A stretch of DNA of 64,000 nucleotides from Streptomyces sp. 840.1 (GTDB lineage: Bacteria > Actinomycetota > Actinomycetes > Streptomycetales > Streptomycetaceae), in the NCBI RefSeq assembly GCF_003751445.1, contig NZ_RJUU01000001.1, positions 749,001-813,000 of the forward strand. The letters are read 5' to 3'. A program made the translations under genes and the position numbers. Under the pieces are notes generated by a model. It saw nothing but the letters and a program-made list of their open reading frames with translations. It had not been told where the DNA came from and did no database searches. Below are positions 43,362 through 52,859 of the stretch, in pieces. The stretch's first letter is position 1; each line of letters opens with the position of its first letter.

Positions 43362-44390
43362 ATGACGATTCCAACCTCGAACGCAGCAGCCGCCCTTGAG
43401 GTGGCCAACGCGAACCCGCAGAAGACGCCGGAACCTTCGGCACTGAAGGGCGGTGACGGGCGCTCTCCGGGCAAACTGGCCTGGCGTCGCTTCAAGCGCG
43501 ACCGGTCCGGGGTCATTTCGGCCTATGTGGTCATCTTCTTCTTCCTGGTGGCCCTCTGCGCGCCGCTGATCTCCAAGGTCTACGGCAAGGACCCGTACAC
43601 GACCTACGGGCAGAACCAGGACGGCCTGCTCAACGACTTCGGCTTTCCCATCAAGCCCAACGGCGGCATCAGCGGCGACTTCTGGTTCGGCATCGAGCCC
43701 CAACTGGGCCGTGACCTCCTCACGTTCCTCGTCTACGGCATCCGCAACTCGCTGTTCATCGCGGGCGTCACGACGCTTCTGGTGACCGTCCTCGGCATCG
43801 TGATCGGCGTGACCGCCGGCTACCTGGGCGGGAAGACCGACTACTTCATCGGCCGGGTCATCGACATCCTGCTGGCCTTCCCCTCGACGCTGTTCTTCAT
43901 CGCGTTCTGGCCGGTCCTCATCTCGGTCCTGGTCTCCCCCGAGGAGGCCACCCCGGTCTGGCTCACGGTCACGAGCCTCATCCTGGTGATGACGGCCTTC
44001 GGCTGGGCGTCCATCGCCCGGCTGCTGCGCGGCGAGGTACTCGCCCTGCGCGAGCGGGAGTTCGTCGAGGCCGCCAAGGTGACCGGGGCCTCACCCGCAC
44101 GGATCATCTTCAAGGAACTGCTGCCCAACCTGTGGACGCCGATCCTGATCCAGGCGACCCTCGCTCTCCCCATGTTCGTGAGCGCCGAAGCCGGACTCGC
44201 GTTCCTCGGGGTCGGACTGACGGCGAAGACACCCGACTGGGGCGTGATGCTCCAACGCGGCGCCGACGTCTACCAGGACGACATCACCTTCATGCTCTTT
44301 CCCGGAGTGTCGATGGTGGTCTTCGTCCTCGCGTTCAACCTCCTCGGCGACTCGGTCCGGGACGCTCTCGACCCGAAGACCAAGCGCTGA
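43362..44390 (+). CDS. bldKA: BldK oligopeptide importer permease BldKA
   Basis: 342 aa OppC-type permease: cytoplasmic extension ending in WRRFKRDRSGVISAYVVIFFFLVALCAPLI, large loop with KDPYTTYGQNQDGLLNDFG, EAA loop KVTGASPARIIFKELLPN, C-terminal LGDSVRDALDPKTKR. The gene order permease-lipoprotein-permease-ATPase-ATPase equals the S. coelicolor bldKA-E operon, whose transporter imports an extracellular signal peptide needed for aerial mycelium formation; the symbol is assigned by this order. ATG 43362 has a good AGGAGC. Confidence 0.85.
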   Translation: MTIPTSNAAAALEVANANPQKTPEPSALKGGDGRSPGKLAWRRFKRDRSGVISAYVVIFFFLVALCAPLISKVYGKDPYTTYGQNQDGLLNDFGFPIKPNGGISGDFWFGIEPQLGRDLLTFLVYGIRNSLFIAGVTTLLVTVLGIVIGVTAGYLGGKTDYFIGRVIDILLAFPSTLFFIAFWPVLISVLVSPEEATPVWLTVTSLILVMTAFGWASIARLLRGEVLALREREFVEAAKVTGASPARIIFKELLPNLWTPILIQATLALPMFVSAEAGLAFLGVGLTAKTPDWGVMLQRGADVYQDDITFMLFPGVSMVVFVLAFNLLGDSVRDALDPKTKR

Positions 44391-44464
44391 CAGTTCCGCC
44401 CCCGGACCGGAGCGACGGGGCTCCGCCGGATCATCCGACTCCTCACCGACCAGGGCAGGTTGCC

Positions 44465-46252
44465 ATGTCTCTCTCCCGCAGAAACTTCGTCATCGCCACG
44501 TCCGTCGCGGCGGGCGGCTCGCTCGTCCTCTCCGCGTGCAGCAGTGGCGACTCGGGCGGTGGCGGTGGCAAGGGGTCGCCGGACGCCGGCGCCACCGAGT
44601 ACACCGGCGCGACCGTCAAGATCGGGACCAAGGAGGACTCCGCCGGCCCCGCGGCCGAGGTCCCCGGCGCCAAGAAGGGCGGGACGATCTACGGCATCTC
44701 CGAGGACGACTTCTCCCACCTCGACCCGCAGCGCATCTACTTCGCGTTCAACTCCACCGGCGCCATGATGTTCGCCCGCAGCCTCACCGGCTACAAGATC
44801 GACGACAAAGGCGCGATGACCCTGGTCGGCGACCTCGCCACCGATGTCGGCACGCCGTCCGCCGACAACAAGACCTGGACCTTCACCCTGAAGGACGGGC
44901 TCAAGTGGCAGGACGGCAGCGAGCTGACCGTCGAGGACGTCCGCCACGGCATCGAGCGGGCCTGGGCACCGTTCATCACCGAGGGCGCCGCCTACGTGCA
45001 GCAGGCGCTCACCGGCAAGGGCGACTGGCGCAAGGGCTACGAGGGTCCGTACAAGGGCAAGCACCTCGACTCGCTGGTCATCGACAAGGCCAAGAAGACG
45101 ATCACCTTCAAGCTGGCCGAGCCCCGCCCGGACTTCAACTTCACCCTGGCCATGAGCTCCTACGCGGCCACGCCGGTGAAGCTGGACACCAAGGAGAAGT
45201 ACGACAAGCAGCCCGTCTCCTGCGGTCCGTACATCGTCAAGCACCGCACCATCGACAAGTCGATGACGCTGACGCGCAACAAGCACTGGGACCCGGCGAC
45301 GGACCCCATCCGCACCGCCTACCCGGACACCTTCGAGTTCGAGTTCGGGCCCACCGCGCTGGAGTCCGCGGACCGCTTCATCGCGGACCAGGGCAAGGAC
45401 CAGCAGATGGTCTCCATCTACAAGGCCGTGCCGGCCGAGCGCATGCAGAAGGTGCTCTCCGACCCCGAGCTGAAGAAGCGGACCTTCAACGGCCTGCTCA
45501 CCGGCACGTACTACTACGCGATCAACTGCAAGCGCGTCACGGACGTCGAGGTGCGCAAGGCGCTCAACACCGCCTGGCCGCTGGAGCAGATCCGCAAGAT
45601 CTACGGCGGACCGTCCGCGGGCGACTACGCGACCACCGTCCTCAGCCCCGACATCCTGGGCCGCAAGGAGTTCGACTTCTACGGCAAGCTGAAGAAGCCC
45701 AAGGGTGACGCCGAGGCGGCCAAGGCCATCCTCAAGAAGGCCGGCAAGCTCGGCCAGAAGATCGTCTACACCTACCCGCAGAGCCCCACCTACGACAAGA
45801 CGGCCGTCGTCGTCGAGAACGCGCTCAAGGCCGCGGGCTTCAAGCCGGTCATCAAGCCCGTCGACTCGACCTCGTACTACGACCAGATCCAGCAGGTCGA
45901 CAACAGCTTCGACGTCATGTGGTTCGGCTGGTCCCCGGACTGGCCGACCGCCTACACGATGATCCAGCCGCTGTTCGACAGCGCCAACATCGGCAACGGC
46001 CAGAACAACGTCTCCCAGGTCAAGGTCGACTGGATCGACGAGGCCATCAAGAAGAACGTCGTCATCGCCGACCAGAAGAAGGCCGGCGACGCCTGGGCCG
46101 CACTGGACCGGAAGATCATGGACGAGGTCGTGCCGGTCATCCCGGAGACCTTCCAGCGCCGCTTCTACCTCTTCGGCTCGAAGGTCGGCGGCGCCATGAT
46201 GGACCCGCAGTTCTCCGCGACGCTGCTCTACAAGACGTACGTCAAGGCCTGA
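44465..46252 (+). CDS. bldKB: BldKB-type oligopeptide-binding lipoprotein
   Basis: 595 aa. N-terminus MSLSRRNFVIATSVAAGG carries a twin-arginine motif (SRRNFV) combined with a lipobox LSAC, so the protein is probably a Tat-exported lipoprotein, unlike the Sec-type signals of the neighbouring operons. SBP_bac_5 fold with KKGGTIYGISEDDFSHLDPQRIYFAFN and DVMWFGWSPDWPTAYTMIQPLFDS. Length near BldKB. Supplies peptide to BldKA/C. Stop followed by a perfect hairpin. ATG 44465 is set by the signal sequence. Confidence 0.87.
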   Translation: MSLSRRNFVIATSVAAGGSLVLSACSSGDSGGGGGKGSPDAGATEYTGATVKIGTKEDSAGPAAEVPGAKKGGTIYGISEDDFSHLDPQRIYFAFNSTGAMMFARSLTGYKIDDKGAMTLVGDLATDVGTPSADNKTWTFTLKDGLKWQDGSELTVEDVRHGIERAWAPFITEGAAYVQQALTGKGDWRKGYEGPYKGKHLDSLVIDKAKKTITFKLAEPRPDFNFTLAMSSYAATPVKLDTKEKYDKQPVSCGPYIVKHRTIDKSMTLTRNKHWDPATDPIRTAYPDTFEFEFGPTALESADRFIADQGKDQQMVSIYKAVPAERMQKVLSDPELKKRTFNGLLTGTYYYAINCKRVTDVEVRKALNTAWPLEQIRKIYGGPSAGDYATTVLSPDILGRKEFDFYGKLKKPKGDAEAAKAILKKAGKLGQKIVYTYPQSPTYDKTAVVVENALKAAGFKPVIKPVDSTSYYDQIQQVDNSFDVMWFGWSPDWPTAYTMIQPLFDSANIGNGQNNVSQVKVDWIDEAIKKNVVIADQKKAGDAWAALDRKIMDEVVPVIPETFQRRFYLFGSKVGGAMMDPQFSATLLYKTYVKA

Positions 46253-46269
46253 CGAACGGCCCCCGGGGA

Positions 46270-46300
46270 GCGGGCGGCTCTCGGACCGAGAGCCGCCCGC
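46270..46300 (+). terminator. Perfect hairpin after bldKB
   Basis: GCGGGCGGCTCTCGG and CCGAGAGCCGCCCGC form a perfect 15-bp inverted repeat 17 nt after the bldKB stop. It is followed by more genes of the operon, so it is a partial terminator or mRNA-stabilising element. Confidence 0.65.
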
Positions 46301-46343
46301 CTCCCCTCCTCCCCCTCGGCATCCGTCAGGAAAACCCACTGCC

Positions 46344-47324
46344 ATGCTGCGCTTTCTTCTCCGCCGTGTCGTCGGCGCCGCGGTCATTCTGCTGATCATC
46401 AGCGCCCTAGTCTTCGTCCTCTTCTACGCGGCCCCGCGTGACCCCGCCCGGGTCGCCTGCGGCAAGGTCTGCACGCCCGAGACACTCGCGCTGGTGCGGC
46501 ACAACCTGGGGATCGCCGACCCGATACCGGTGCAGTACTGGCACTGGCTGCAAGGGATCTTCGTAGGACGCGAGTACACGTCCTACGGGAACTGCCCCGC
46601 GCCCTGTCTGGGCTACTCCTTCATCAACCGCGAGCCGGTCTTCGGCACCATCGTGGACCGCTTCCCGACGACCCTCTCGCTCTCCGTCGGCAGCGCCTTC
46701 GTGTTCGTCATCTTCGGTGTCGGCGCCGGCATGCTCGCCGCCGTCAAGCAGGGCAAGCCGCTCGACAAGGTCGCGTCCTCCGCCTCGCTGATCGCCTCCT
46801 CGATGCAGATCTACATCGTCGGCGTGCTCGCCATGTACTTCCTCACCGACCAGTGGCACCTGCTGGACCGCCCCAGCTACACGCCGTTCACCGAGAACCC
46901 GGGCGCGTGGTTCTCCGGGCTCCTGCTGCCCTGGCTGGTGCTCTCGGTCATCTTCACGGCCAACTACACCCGTATGGCCCGCTCCCAGCTCGTGGAGTCG
47001 ATGAGCGAGGACTACGTCAGGACCGCCCGCGCCAAGGGGCTCTCCCGGCGGACGGTGTTCTTCAGATTCGCCTGGCGCGGGGCCATGGGGCCGATCGTCA
47101 CCATCTTCGGCCTGGACCTCGGCGTACTGCTCGGCGGCGCGATCATCACCGAGAAGACCTTCAGCCTCCAGGGCATCGGGGCCCTCTCGGTCAAGGCGGT
47201 GTCCACCAACGACCTGCCGACGCTCCTCGGCGTGATGATGGTGGCCGCGGTCGCGATCGTGCTCCTCAACATCGTCGTGGACGCCGTCTACGCCCTCATC
47301 GACCCACGCGTCCGCCTCGCCTAG
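46344..47324 (+). CDS. bldKC: BldK oligopeptide importer permease BldKC
   Basis: 326 aa OppB-type permease: MLRFLLRRVVGAAVILLIISALVFVLF start, long periplasmic loop with C-x-K-V-C and CPAPC cysteine pairs (VACGKVC, GNCPAPC) and C-terminal YALIDPRVRLA. Cysteines could form disulfides in the extracytoplasmic loop. ATG 46344. Confidence 0.87.
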   Translation: MLRFLLRRVVGAAVILLIISALVFVLFYAAPRDPARVACGKVCTPETLALVRHNLGIADPIPVQYWHWLQGIFVGREYTSYGNCPAPCLGYSFINREPVFGTIVDRFPTTLSLSVGSAFVFVIFGVGAGMLAAVKQGKPLDKVASSASLIASSMQIYIVGVLAMYFLTDQWHLLDRPSYTPFTENPGAWFSGLLLPWLVLSVIFTANYTRMARSQLVESMSEDYVRTARAKGLSRRTVFFRFAWRGAMGPIVTIFGLDLGVLLGGAIITEKTFSLQGIGALSVKAVSTNDLPTLLGVMMVAAVAIVLLNIVVDAVYALIDPRVRLA

Positions 47325-47335
47325 GGAGAGATCCA

Positions 47336-48361
47336 GTGAGCACCCCCTTCCTCTCCGTACGCGATCTGCGCGTGCACTTCTCCACCGAAGACGGCATGGT
47401 CAAGGCCGTCGACGGGCTGTCCTTCGACGTCGAACACGGCAAGACCCTCGGCATCGTCGGCGAGTCCGGCTCCGGCAAGTCCGTCACCAACCTCTCGATC
47501 CTCGGCCTGCACCACCCCGACCACACCGAGATCGAGGGCGAGATCCTGCTCGACGGGCAGGACCTGCTGGCCGCGTCGGAGCGGGAGCTGGAGCGGCTGC
47601 GCGGCAACAAGATGGCCATGATCTTCCAGGACGCGCTGGCCTCGCTCTCGCCGTACCACACCATCGGCAAGCAGATCGGTGAGACGTTCCGCAAGCACAC
47701 CGGGGCGTCCAAGCGCGAGGCGCGGGCGCGGGCCGTGGAGATGCTCACCAAGGTCGGCATCCCGCAGCCGAACCTGCGCGTCGACGACTATCCGCACCAG
47801 TTCTCCGGCGGTATGCGCCAGCGCGCGATGATCGCCATGGCGCTGGTCTGCAACCCCGCGCTGCTGGTGGCGGACGAGCCGACGACCGCGCTCGACGTCA
47901 CCGTGCAGGCCCAGATCATGGACCTGCTGAAGGACCTCCAGCAGGAGACCGGCACCTCGATCATCTTCATCACCCACGACCTCGGTGTCATCGCCGACAT
48001 CGCGGACGACGTGCTGGTGATGTACGGCGGCCGGTGCGTGGAGCGCGGCACGAAGAAGGAGGTGCTGCGGGCACCCCAGCACCCTTACACCTGGGGTCTG
48101 CTGGGGTCGATGCCGAGCCTGGAGGGGCCGGTGGACGTACCGCTGTCGCCGATCCCCGGATCGCCGCCCAGCCTCCTCAACCCGCCGACCGGCTGCCGCT
48201 TCCACCCCCGGTGCTCGTTCACCGAGCGGGTCGGCGGCAACCGCTGCACGAACGAGCAGCCTCCGCTGGAGCTGACCGCCGGCCGCGGCGCCGCCTGCCA
48301 CCTGACGCCCGAACAGCGCGTGGAGTTCTTCGCGGACTTCGCCGGCGCCCGGACCAACTGA
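47336..48361 (+). CDS. bldKD: BldK importer ATPase BldKD (OppD-like)
   Basis: 341 aa. Walker [11 protein letters not shown]-loop FQDALASLSPY, signature [15 protein letters not shown], Walker [13 protein letters not shown], switch H THDLGVI, Cys-rich tail TGCRFHPRCSF...NRC. GTG 47336 follows GGGAGAG; the start lies 11 nt after the bldKC stop. Confidence 0.87.
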   Translation: MSTPFLSVRDLRVHFSTEDGMVKAVDGLSFDVEHGKTLGIVGESGSGKSVTNLSILGLHHPDHTEIEGEILLDGQDLLAASERELERLRGNKMAMIFQDALASLSPYHTIGKQIGETFRKHTGASKREARARAVEMLTKVGIPQPNLRVDDYPHQFSGGMRQRAMIAMALVCNPALLVADEPTTALDVTVQAQIMDLLKDLQQETGTSIIFITHDLGVIADIADDVLVMYGGRCVERGTKKEVLRAPQHPYTWGLLGSMPSLEGPVDVPLSPIPGSPPSLLNPPTGCRFHPRCSFTERVGGNRCTNEQPPLELTAGRGAACHLTPEQRVEFFADFAGARTN

Positions 48362-48387
48362 CGCGACTGAGACGGGACTCCCCTTCT

Positions 48388-49488
48388 ATGAGCAGCACCG
48401 ATCCCCTCCTTGACGTCTCCGGACTCACCAAGTACTTCCCGATCAAGGGCGGCTTTCCGATCCGGCGGACGATCGGCGCGGTCCAGGCCGTGGACGGACT
48501 GGACTTCTCGGTCGCCGCGGGCGAGAGCCTCGGTCTGGTCGGTGAGTCCGGCTGCGGCAAGTCGACGACCGGCCGGCTGGTCACGCGGCTCCTGGAGCCG
48601 ACCGGCGGCCGGATCACCTACCGCGGGCAGGACATCAGCCACGCCTCTCGGGGGCAGCTGGCCCCGATCCGGTCCGAGATCCAGATGATCTTCCAGGACC
48701 CCTACGCCTCGCTGAACCCGCGCCAGACCGTCGGCAAGATCATCACGGCGCCGATGGAGATCAACGACGTCCATCCGGCCGGCGGCCGGGAGAACCGGGT
48801 CCGGGAGCTCCTGGAGACCGTCGGGCTCAACCCGGAGCACTACAACCGCTTCCCGCACGAGTTCTCCGGCGGCCAGCGCCAGCGCATCGGGGTGGCCCGC
48901 GCGCTCGCCCTGGAACCGAAGCTCATCGTGGCCGACGAGCCGGTCTCGGCGCTGGACGTGTCGATCCAGGCCCAGGTGGTGAACCTGCTGCAGAAGCTGC
49001 AGAAGGAACTGGGCATCGCGTTCCTGTTCATCGCCCACGACCTGGCGATCGTGCGCCACTTCTCGCAGCGCGTCGCGGTCATGTACCTGGGCCGGATCGT
49101 GGAGATCGCCGACCGCGACGACCTGTACGGCAACCCGAGGCACCCGTACACCCGGGCGCTGCTCTCCGCCGTCCCCGAGGCCAGCGCCGACGACGTGCCG
49201 GCCCGCGACCGCATCCGGCTGACGGGCGACGTGCCGTCGCCGGTCAACCCGCCGTCGGGCTGCCGCTTCCGCACCCGCTGCTGGAAGGCGACGGACAAGT
49301 GCGCGAGCGAGACGCCGCCGCTGGTCCGGATCGAGGGCAGCCGGGAAGGCCATCTGACGGCCTGCCACTACCCCGAGGAGCCGGGCATGGTCGCGGCCGT
49401 CCCGCAGGCCCGTACGGAGCCCGAGGCGCCGCGCCTGGACAAGACCCTCGGCGACAGCACCGGCGAAGACCCCAAGGCCCTCGGCTGA
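48388..49488 (+). CDS. bldKE: BldK importer ATPase BldKE (OppF-like)
   Basis: 366 aa. Walker [10 protein letters not shown], signature [15 protein letters not shown], Walker [13 protein letters not shown], switch H IAHDLAIV, tail [15 protein letters not shown]. Last gene of the bldK operon; 26 nt after bldKD. Two hairpins (49506 and 49635) follow. Confidence 0.87.
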   Translation: MSSTDPLLDVSGLTKYFPIKGGFPIRRTIGAVQAVDGLDFSVAAGESLGLVGESGCGKSTTGRLVTRLLEPTGGRITYRGQDISHASRGQLAPIRSEIQMIFQDPYASLNPRQTVGKIITAPMEINDVHPAGGRENRVRELLETVGLNPEHYNRFPHEFSGGQRQRIGVARALALEPKLIVADEPVSALDVSIQAQVVNLLQKLQKELGIAFLFIAHDLAIVRHFSQRVAVMYLGRIVEIADRDDLYGNPRHPYTRALLSAVPEASADDVPARDRIRLTGDVPSPVNPPSGCRFRTRCWKATDKCASETPPLVRIEGSREGHLTACHYPEEPGMVAAVPQARTEPEAPRLDKTLGDSTGEDPKALG

Positions 49489-49505
49489 CACCCCTCGCCG
49501 TGGCC

Positions 49506-49565
49506 CCGGTGGAGCCCCGTGGACGACGTACCCGACCGGTCCGTCCGGCCGCGGGGCTCCACCGG
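49506..49565 (+). terminator. Terminator of the bldK operon
   Basis: CCGGTGGAGCCCCG pairs perfectly with CGGGGCTCCACCGG across a 32-nt loop, 17 nt after the stop at 49488. Confidence 0.55.
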
Positions 49566-49634
49566 CCCAGGGAACCGAGCACGTCGGCCCATTGACCCGA
49601 GCCACCTGCGCGCCCGGTTTCCGGGAATACGGGA

Positions 49635-49668
49635 AAGGCGCCCGGAACCGATCGGTTCCGGGCGCCTT
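49635..49668. terminator. 34-nt perfect palindrome between convergent operons
   Basis: AAGGCGCCCGGAACCGA and its exact complement form a 34-nt palindrome ending CTT and followed by CTGC. It separates bldKE (+) from the operon 3 stop at 49698 (-) and would stop either. Confidence 0.75.
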
Positions 49669-49697
49669 CTGCTGCCCTGGGTGCGGTGGGCGGACGG

Positions 49698-50846
49698 TTA
49701 CGAGGCCGCCGCGCCGACCACGTCCTTCTCCTCCGCGAAGTGGCAGGCCGACTCGTGCGCGGCCGGCGTCGTGGAGGTCTTGAAGCGCTCGGGGATGGCC
49801 AGCAGCGGCATCTCCTCGGCGCACTTGGCCTCGGCCTTCCAGCAGCGGGTGCGGAAGCGGCAGCCCGACGGCGGGTTGGCCGGGGAGGGGACATCCCCGG
49901 AGAGGATGATCCGCTCGCGGCCCTCACGGGCCTCCGGGTCCGGGACCGGGACCGCCGACAGCAGCGCCTGGGTGTAGGGGTGCGTCGGGTGGTCGTAGAT
50001 CTGCGTGTCCGTACCGATCTCGGCCATCTTGCCGAGGTACATGACGCCGACCCGGTCGGAGATGTGCCGGACGATCGACAGGTCGTGCGCGATGAAGAGG
50101 TAGGACAGGTTGAACTCGTCCTGGAGCTTCTCCATCAGGTTGATGACCTGCGCCTGCACCGACACGTCGAGCGCGGAGACCGGCTCGTCGCAGATGATGA
50201 TCTCCGGGTTGAGCGCGAGGCCGCGGGCGATGCCGATGCGCTGGCGCTGGCCGCCGGAGAACTGGTGCGGATAGCGGTTGATGTACTCCGGGTTGAGACC
50301 GACGACGTCCAGGAGCTCCTGGACCTTGCGCCGGCGGTCGCCCTTGGGAGCCACCTCGGGGTGGATCTCGTACGGCTCCCCGATGATGTCGCCCACCGTC
50401 ATACGGGGGTTCAGCGAGGTGTACGGGTCCTGGAACACCATCTGGATGTTGCGGCGCACGGCCTTCAGCGCACGGCCGGACAGCTTGGTGATGTCCTGGC
50501 CCTTGTAGAAGACCTCGCCCGCGGTGGCCTGCTCCAGCGTCATCAGGAGCTTGGCGACGGTGGACTTGCCACAGCCGGACTCGCCCACGATGCCGAGCGT
50601 CTCGCCCGCGTAGAGGTCGAACGAGATCCCGTCCACGGCCTTGACGGCCCCGACCTGCTTCTTGAACAGGATGCCCTGGGTCAGCGGGAAGTGCTTGACC
50701 AGGTTGCGGACCTGGAGGATCGGCTCGCCCTGCGACACGGGCGCGTCGATGGCGGCTACGGCCTCCGCCTCGGTGGCCGCGTCGACCGTCTCGACGTCGG
50801 AGACGTTGGGGGTGGCGTCCACGGGCTCCTTGTTGATGTCAGCCAT
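49698..50846 (-). CDS. Oligopeptide ABC transporter ATPase OppF-like (operon 3)
   Basis: 382 aa. Walker [10 protein letters not shown], signature [15 protein letters not shown], Walker [13 protein letters not shown] (Cys where Ala is usual), tail [15 protein letters not shown]-terminal acidic extension about 40 residues. 303 bp (50206-50508) differ from operon 1 by only four bases. Start ATG 50846 overlaps the OppD gene. Confidence 0.92.
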   Translation of the reverse strand: MADINKEPVDATPNVSDVETVDAATEAEAVAAIDAPVSQGEPILQVRNLVKHFPLTQGILFKKQVGAVKAVDGISFDLYAGETLGIVGESGCGKSTVAKLLMTLEQATAGEVFYKGQDITKLSGRALKAVRRNIQMVFQDPYTSLNPRMTVGDIIGEPYEIHPEVAPKGDRRRKVQELLDVVGLNPEYINRYPHQFSGGQRQRIGIARGLALNPEIIICDEPVSALDVSVQAQVINLMEKLQDEFNLSYLFIAHDLSIVRHISDRVGVMYLGKMAEIGTDTQIYDHPTHPYTQALLSAVPVPDPEAREGRERIILSGDVPSPANPPSGCRFRTRCWKAEAKCAEEMPLLAIPERFKTSTTPAAHESACHFAEEKDVVGAAAS

Positions 50847-51903
50847 GGATCGTCTCCTTCCAGAAGTGGCAGGCGCTGCCGCGTCCGACCAGCTCGGCGC
50901 CGTCCTGCTCGGTCACCGGGCGCAGGGCCGGGATGTCCGTACGGCAGATGTCCTGCGCCATGATGCAACGCGGGTTGAAGGCACAGCCCGACGGCACGTG
51001 GAGCAGGTTGGGCGGCAGGCCCTTGATCGCGAAGAGCTCCTGGCCCTTCTGGTCAAGGCGCGGGATCGATTCGAGCAGCCCCTTGGTGTAGGGGTGCGCC
51101 GGCCGCTTGTAGATCTCGTGGACCGGGGCGGTCTCGACGATCCGGCCCGCGTACATCACGGCGATCTTGTCCGCGACGTCGGCGACGACGCCGAGGTCGT
51201 GGGTGATCAGGATCAGGCCCATGTTGTACTCGCGCTGGAGCTCCGCGAGGAGGTCCATCACCTGGGCCTGCACCGTCACGTCGAGCGCGGTGGTCGGCTC
51301 GTCCGCGATGATCAGGTCCGGTTCCAGGGCCAGCGCCATGGCGATCATGATGCGCTGGCGCATGCCGCCGGAGAACTGGTGCGGATAGTCCGAGACCCGG
51401 GCCGCCGCGGCCGGGATCTTGACCTGGTCCATCAGCTCGATGGCCCTGGCCTTGGCTTCCTTCTTGGACAGTCCCTGGTGGACCCGGAACATCTCGCCGA
51501 GCTGGTAGCCGACGGAGAGGACCGGGTTCAGCGAGGAGAGCGCGTCCTGGAAGATCATCGCGATCTTCTGGCCGCGGATCTTCCGGCGCTCCTCGTAGGA
51601 CATCTTCAGCATGTCCTGGCCGCGGAAGAGGATCTCGCCCTGCGGGATCTTGCCCGGCGGCATGTCGAGGATGCCCATGATGGCCTGGGCCGTCACGGAC
51701 TTGCCGGAGCCCGACTCACCGAGAACGGCGAGCGTCTCACCGGCGTTCACGCTGTAGTTGACACCGTTGACGGCCTTGGCCACGCCGTCCCGGGTGTGGA
51801 ACTCCACGTGGAGGTCACGGACGTCGAGCAGCGGGCCGACGTAGTCGTCACCCGAGCGCGGGGACGGGACTTCGGCGGTCTTGTCGATGGTGGTCACGTT
51901 CAC
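50839..51903 (-). CDS. Oligopeptide ABC transporter ATPase OppD-like (operon 3)
   Basis: 354 aa. Walker [11 protein letters not shown]-loop [11 protein letters not shown], signature [15 protein letters not shown], Walker [13 protein letters not shown], tail [22 protein letters not shown]-terminal 25-residue extension. Start 51903, 5 nt after the OppC gene. Confidence 0.93.
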   Translation of the reverse strand: MNVTTIDKTAEVPSPRSGDDYVGPLLDVRDLHVEFHTRDGVAKAVNGVNYSVNAGETLAVLGESGSGKSVTAQAIMGILDMPPGKIPQGEILFRGQDMLKMSYEERRKIRGQKIAMIFQDALSSLNPVLSVGYQLGEMFRVHQGLSKKEAKARAIELMDQVKIPAAAARVSDYPHQFSGGMRQRIMIAMALALEPDLIIADEPTTALDVTVQAQVMDLLAELQREYNMGLILITHDLGVVADVADKIAVMYAGRIVETAPVHEIYKRPAHPYTKGLLESIPRLDQKGQELFAIKGLPPNLLHVPSGCAFNPRCIMAQDICRTDIPALRPVTEQDGAELVGRGSACHFWKETIHG

Positions 51904-51908
51904 CCTCC

Positions 51909-52859
51909 TTATCGCGACTTGGGATCGAGGGCGTTACGGACGGCTTCGCCGAGCATGATGAACGCCAGAACGGTGATGCTGAGCATGATCGACGGGTACA
52001 GCAGGATGTGCTGTGCGACGCGGATCTGGCTGGCGCCACCGGAGATGTCGATGCCCCAGGAAATGGTCGGGTCGGCGAGACCGAGACCGAGGTAGGACAG
52101 CGTCGCCTCGGCCGAGATGTAGACACCGAGCGAGATGGTGGCGACCACGATCACGGGGGCCATGGCGTTCGGCAGGATGTGCCGGAAGAGGATCCGGCCG
52201 GTTCCCGCGCCGAGCGCCCTGGCGGCCTGCACGTAGTCCGACTGCTTGATGACGATCACCGCACCACGCATGACACGCGCGATCTGGGTCCAGCCGAGGA
52301 AGGCCAGCGCGAAGATCACGACCATGACGCTGCGCTCGGAGAAGGCCTGCAGGACGACCATGGCGCCGAGCAGGAACGGGATCCCGAGGAAGACGTTGGT
52401 GAAGAAGCCGGAGAGCAGCGCGTCCACCCAGCCGCCGAAGTAACCGGCGAGCATGCCGACCAGTCCGCCGACGATCGTGACGGCCACGGTGACGCAGACG
52501 CCGACGGTGATCGAGGCGCGGGTGCCATAGATGACACGGGCGTAGACGCTGTGGCCCTGGCCGTCGTAACCGAGCCAGCCGGGCGAACCGATCTTGCTCA
52601 GTTCAGGCTTGCCCAGGTAGTGGTGGACGAGGTCCGCCGAGGACGGCGAGGCACTCGTGAACAGGCTGGGGAATACGGCCATCACCAGCAGGATCACGAT
52701 GAGTACGGACGAGATGATGAAGTACCAGTTGGAGCGCAGGTCCCGCCAGGCATCGCCCCACAGGCTGCGGGCCTTCTCGGCCTTCACTACCGCCGACGGG
52801 TCCGCGATGGGCGCCTTGGCGTCCTCGGGCGCGGGAGCGGTCTTGGTCACGTCAGGCAT
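51909..52859 (-). CDS. Oligopeptide ABC permease OppC-like (operon 3)
   Basis: 316 aa. KARSLWGDAWRDLRSNWYFIISSVLIVILLVMAVFPSLF, EAA loop RALGAGTGRILFRHILPN, C-terminal LGEAVRNALDPKSR. Overlaps the OppB gene by 8 nt. Confidence 0.93.
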   Translation of the reverse strand: MPDVTKTAPAPEDAKAPIADPSAVVKAEKARSLWGDAWRDLRSNWYFIISSVLIVILLVMAVFPSLFTSASPSSADLVHHYLGKPELSKIGSPGWLGYDGQGHSVYARVIYGTRASITVGVCVTVAVTIVGGLVGMLAGYFGGWVDALLSGFFTNVFLGIPFLLGAMVVLQAFSERSVMVVIFALAFLGWTQIARVMRGAVIVIKQSDYVQAARALGAGTGRILFRHILPNAMAPVIVVATISLGVYISAEATLSYLGLGLADPTISWGIDISGGASQIRVAQHILLYPSIMLSITVLAFIMLGEAVRNALDPKSR

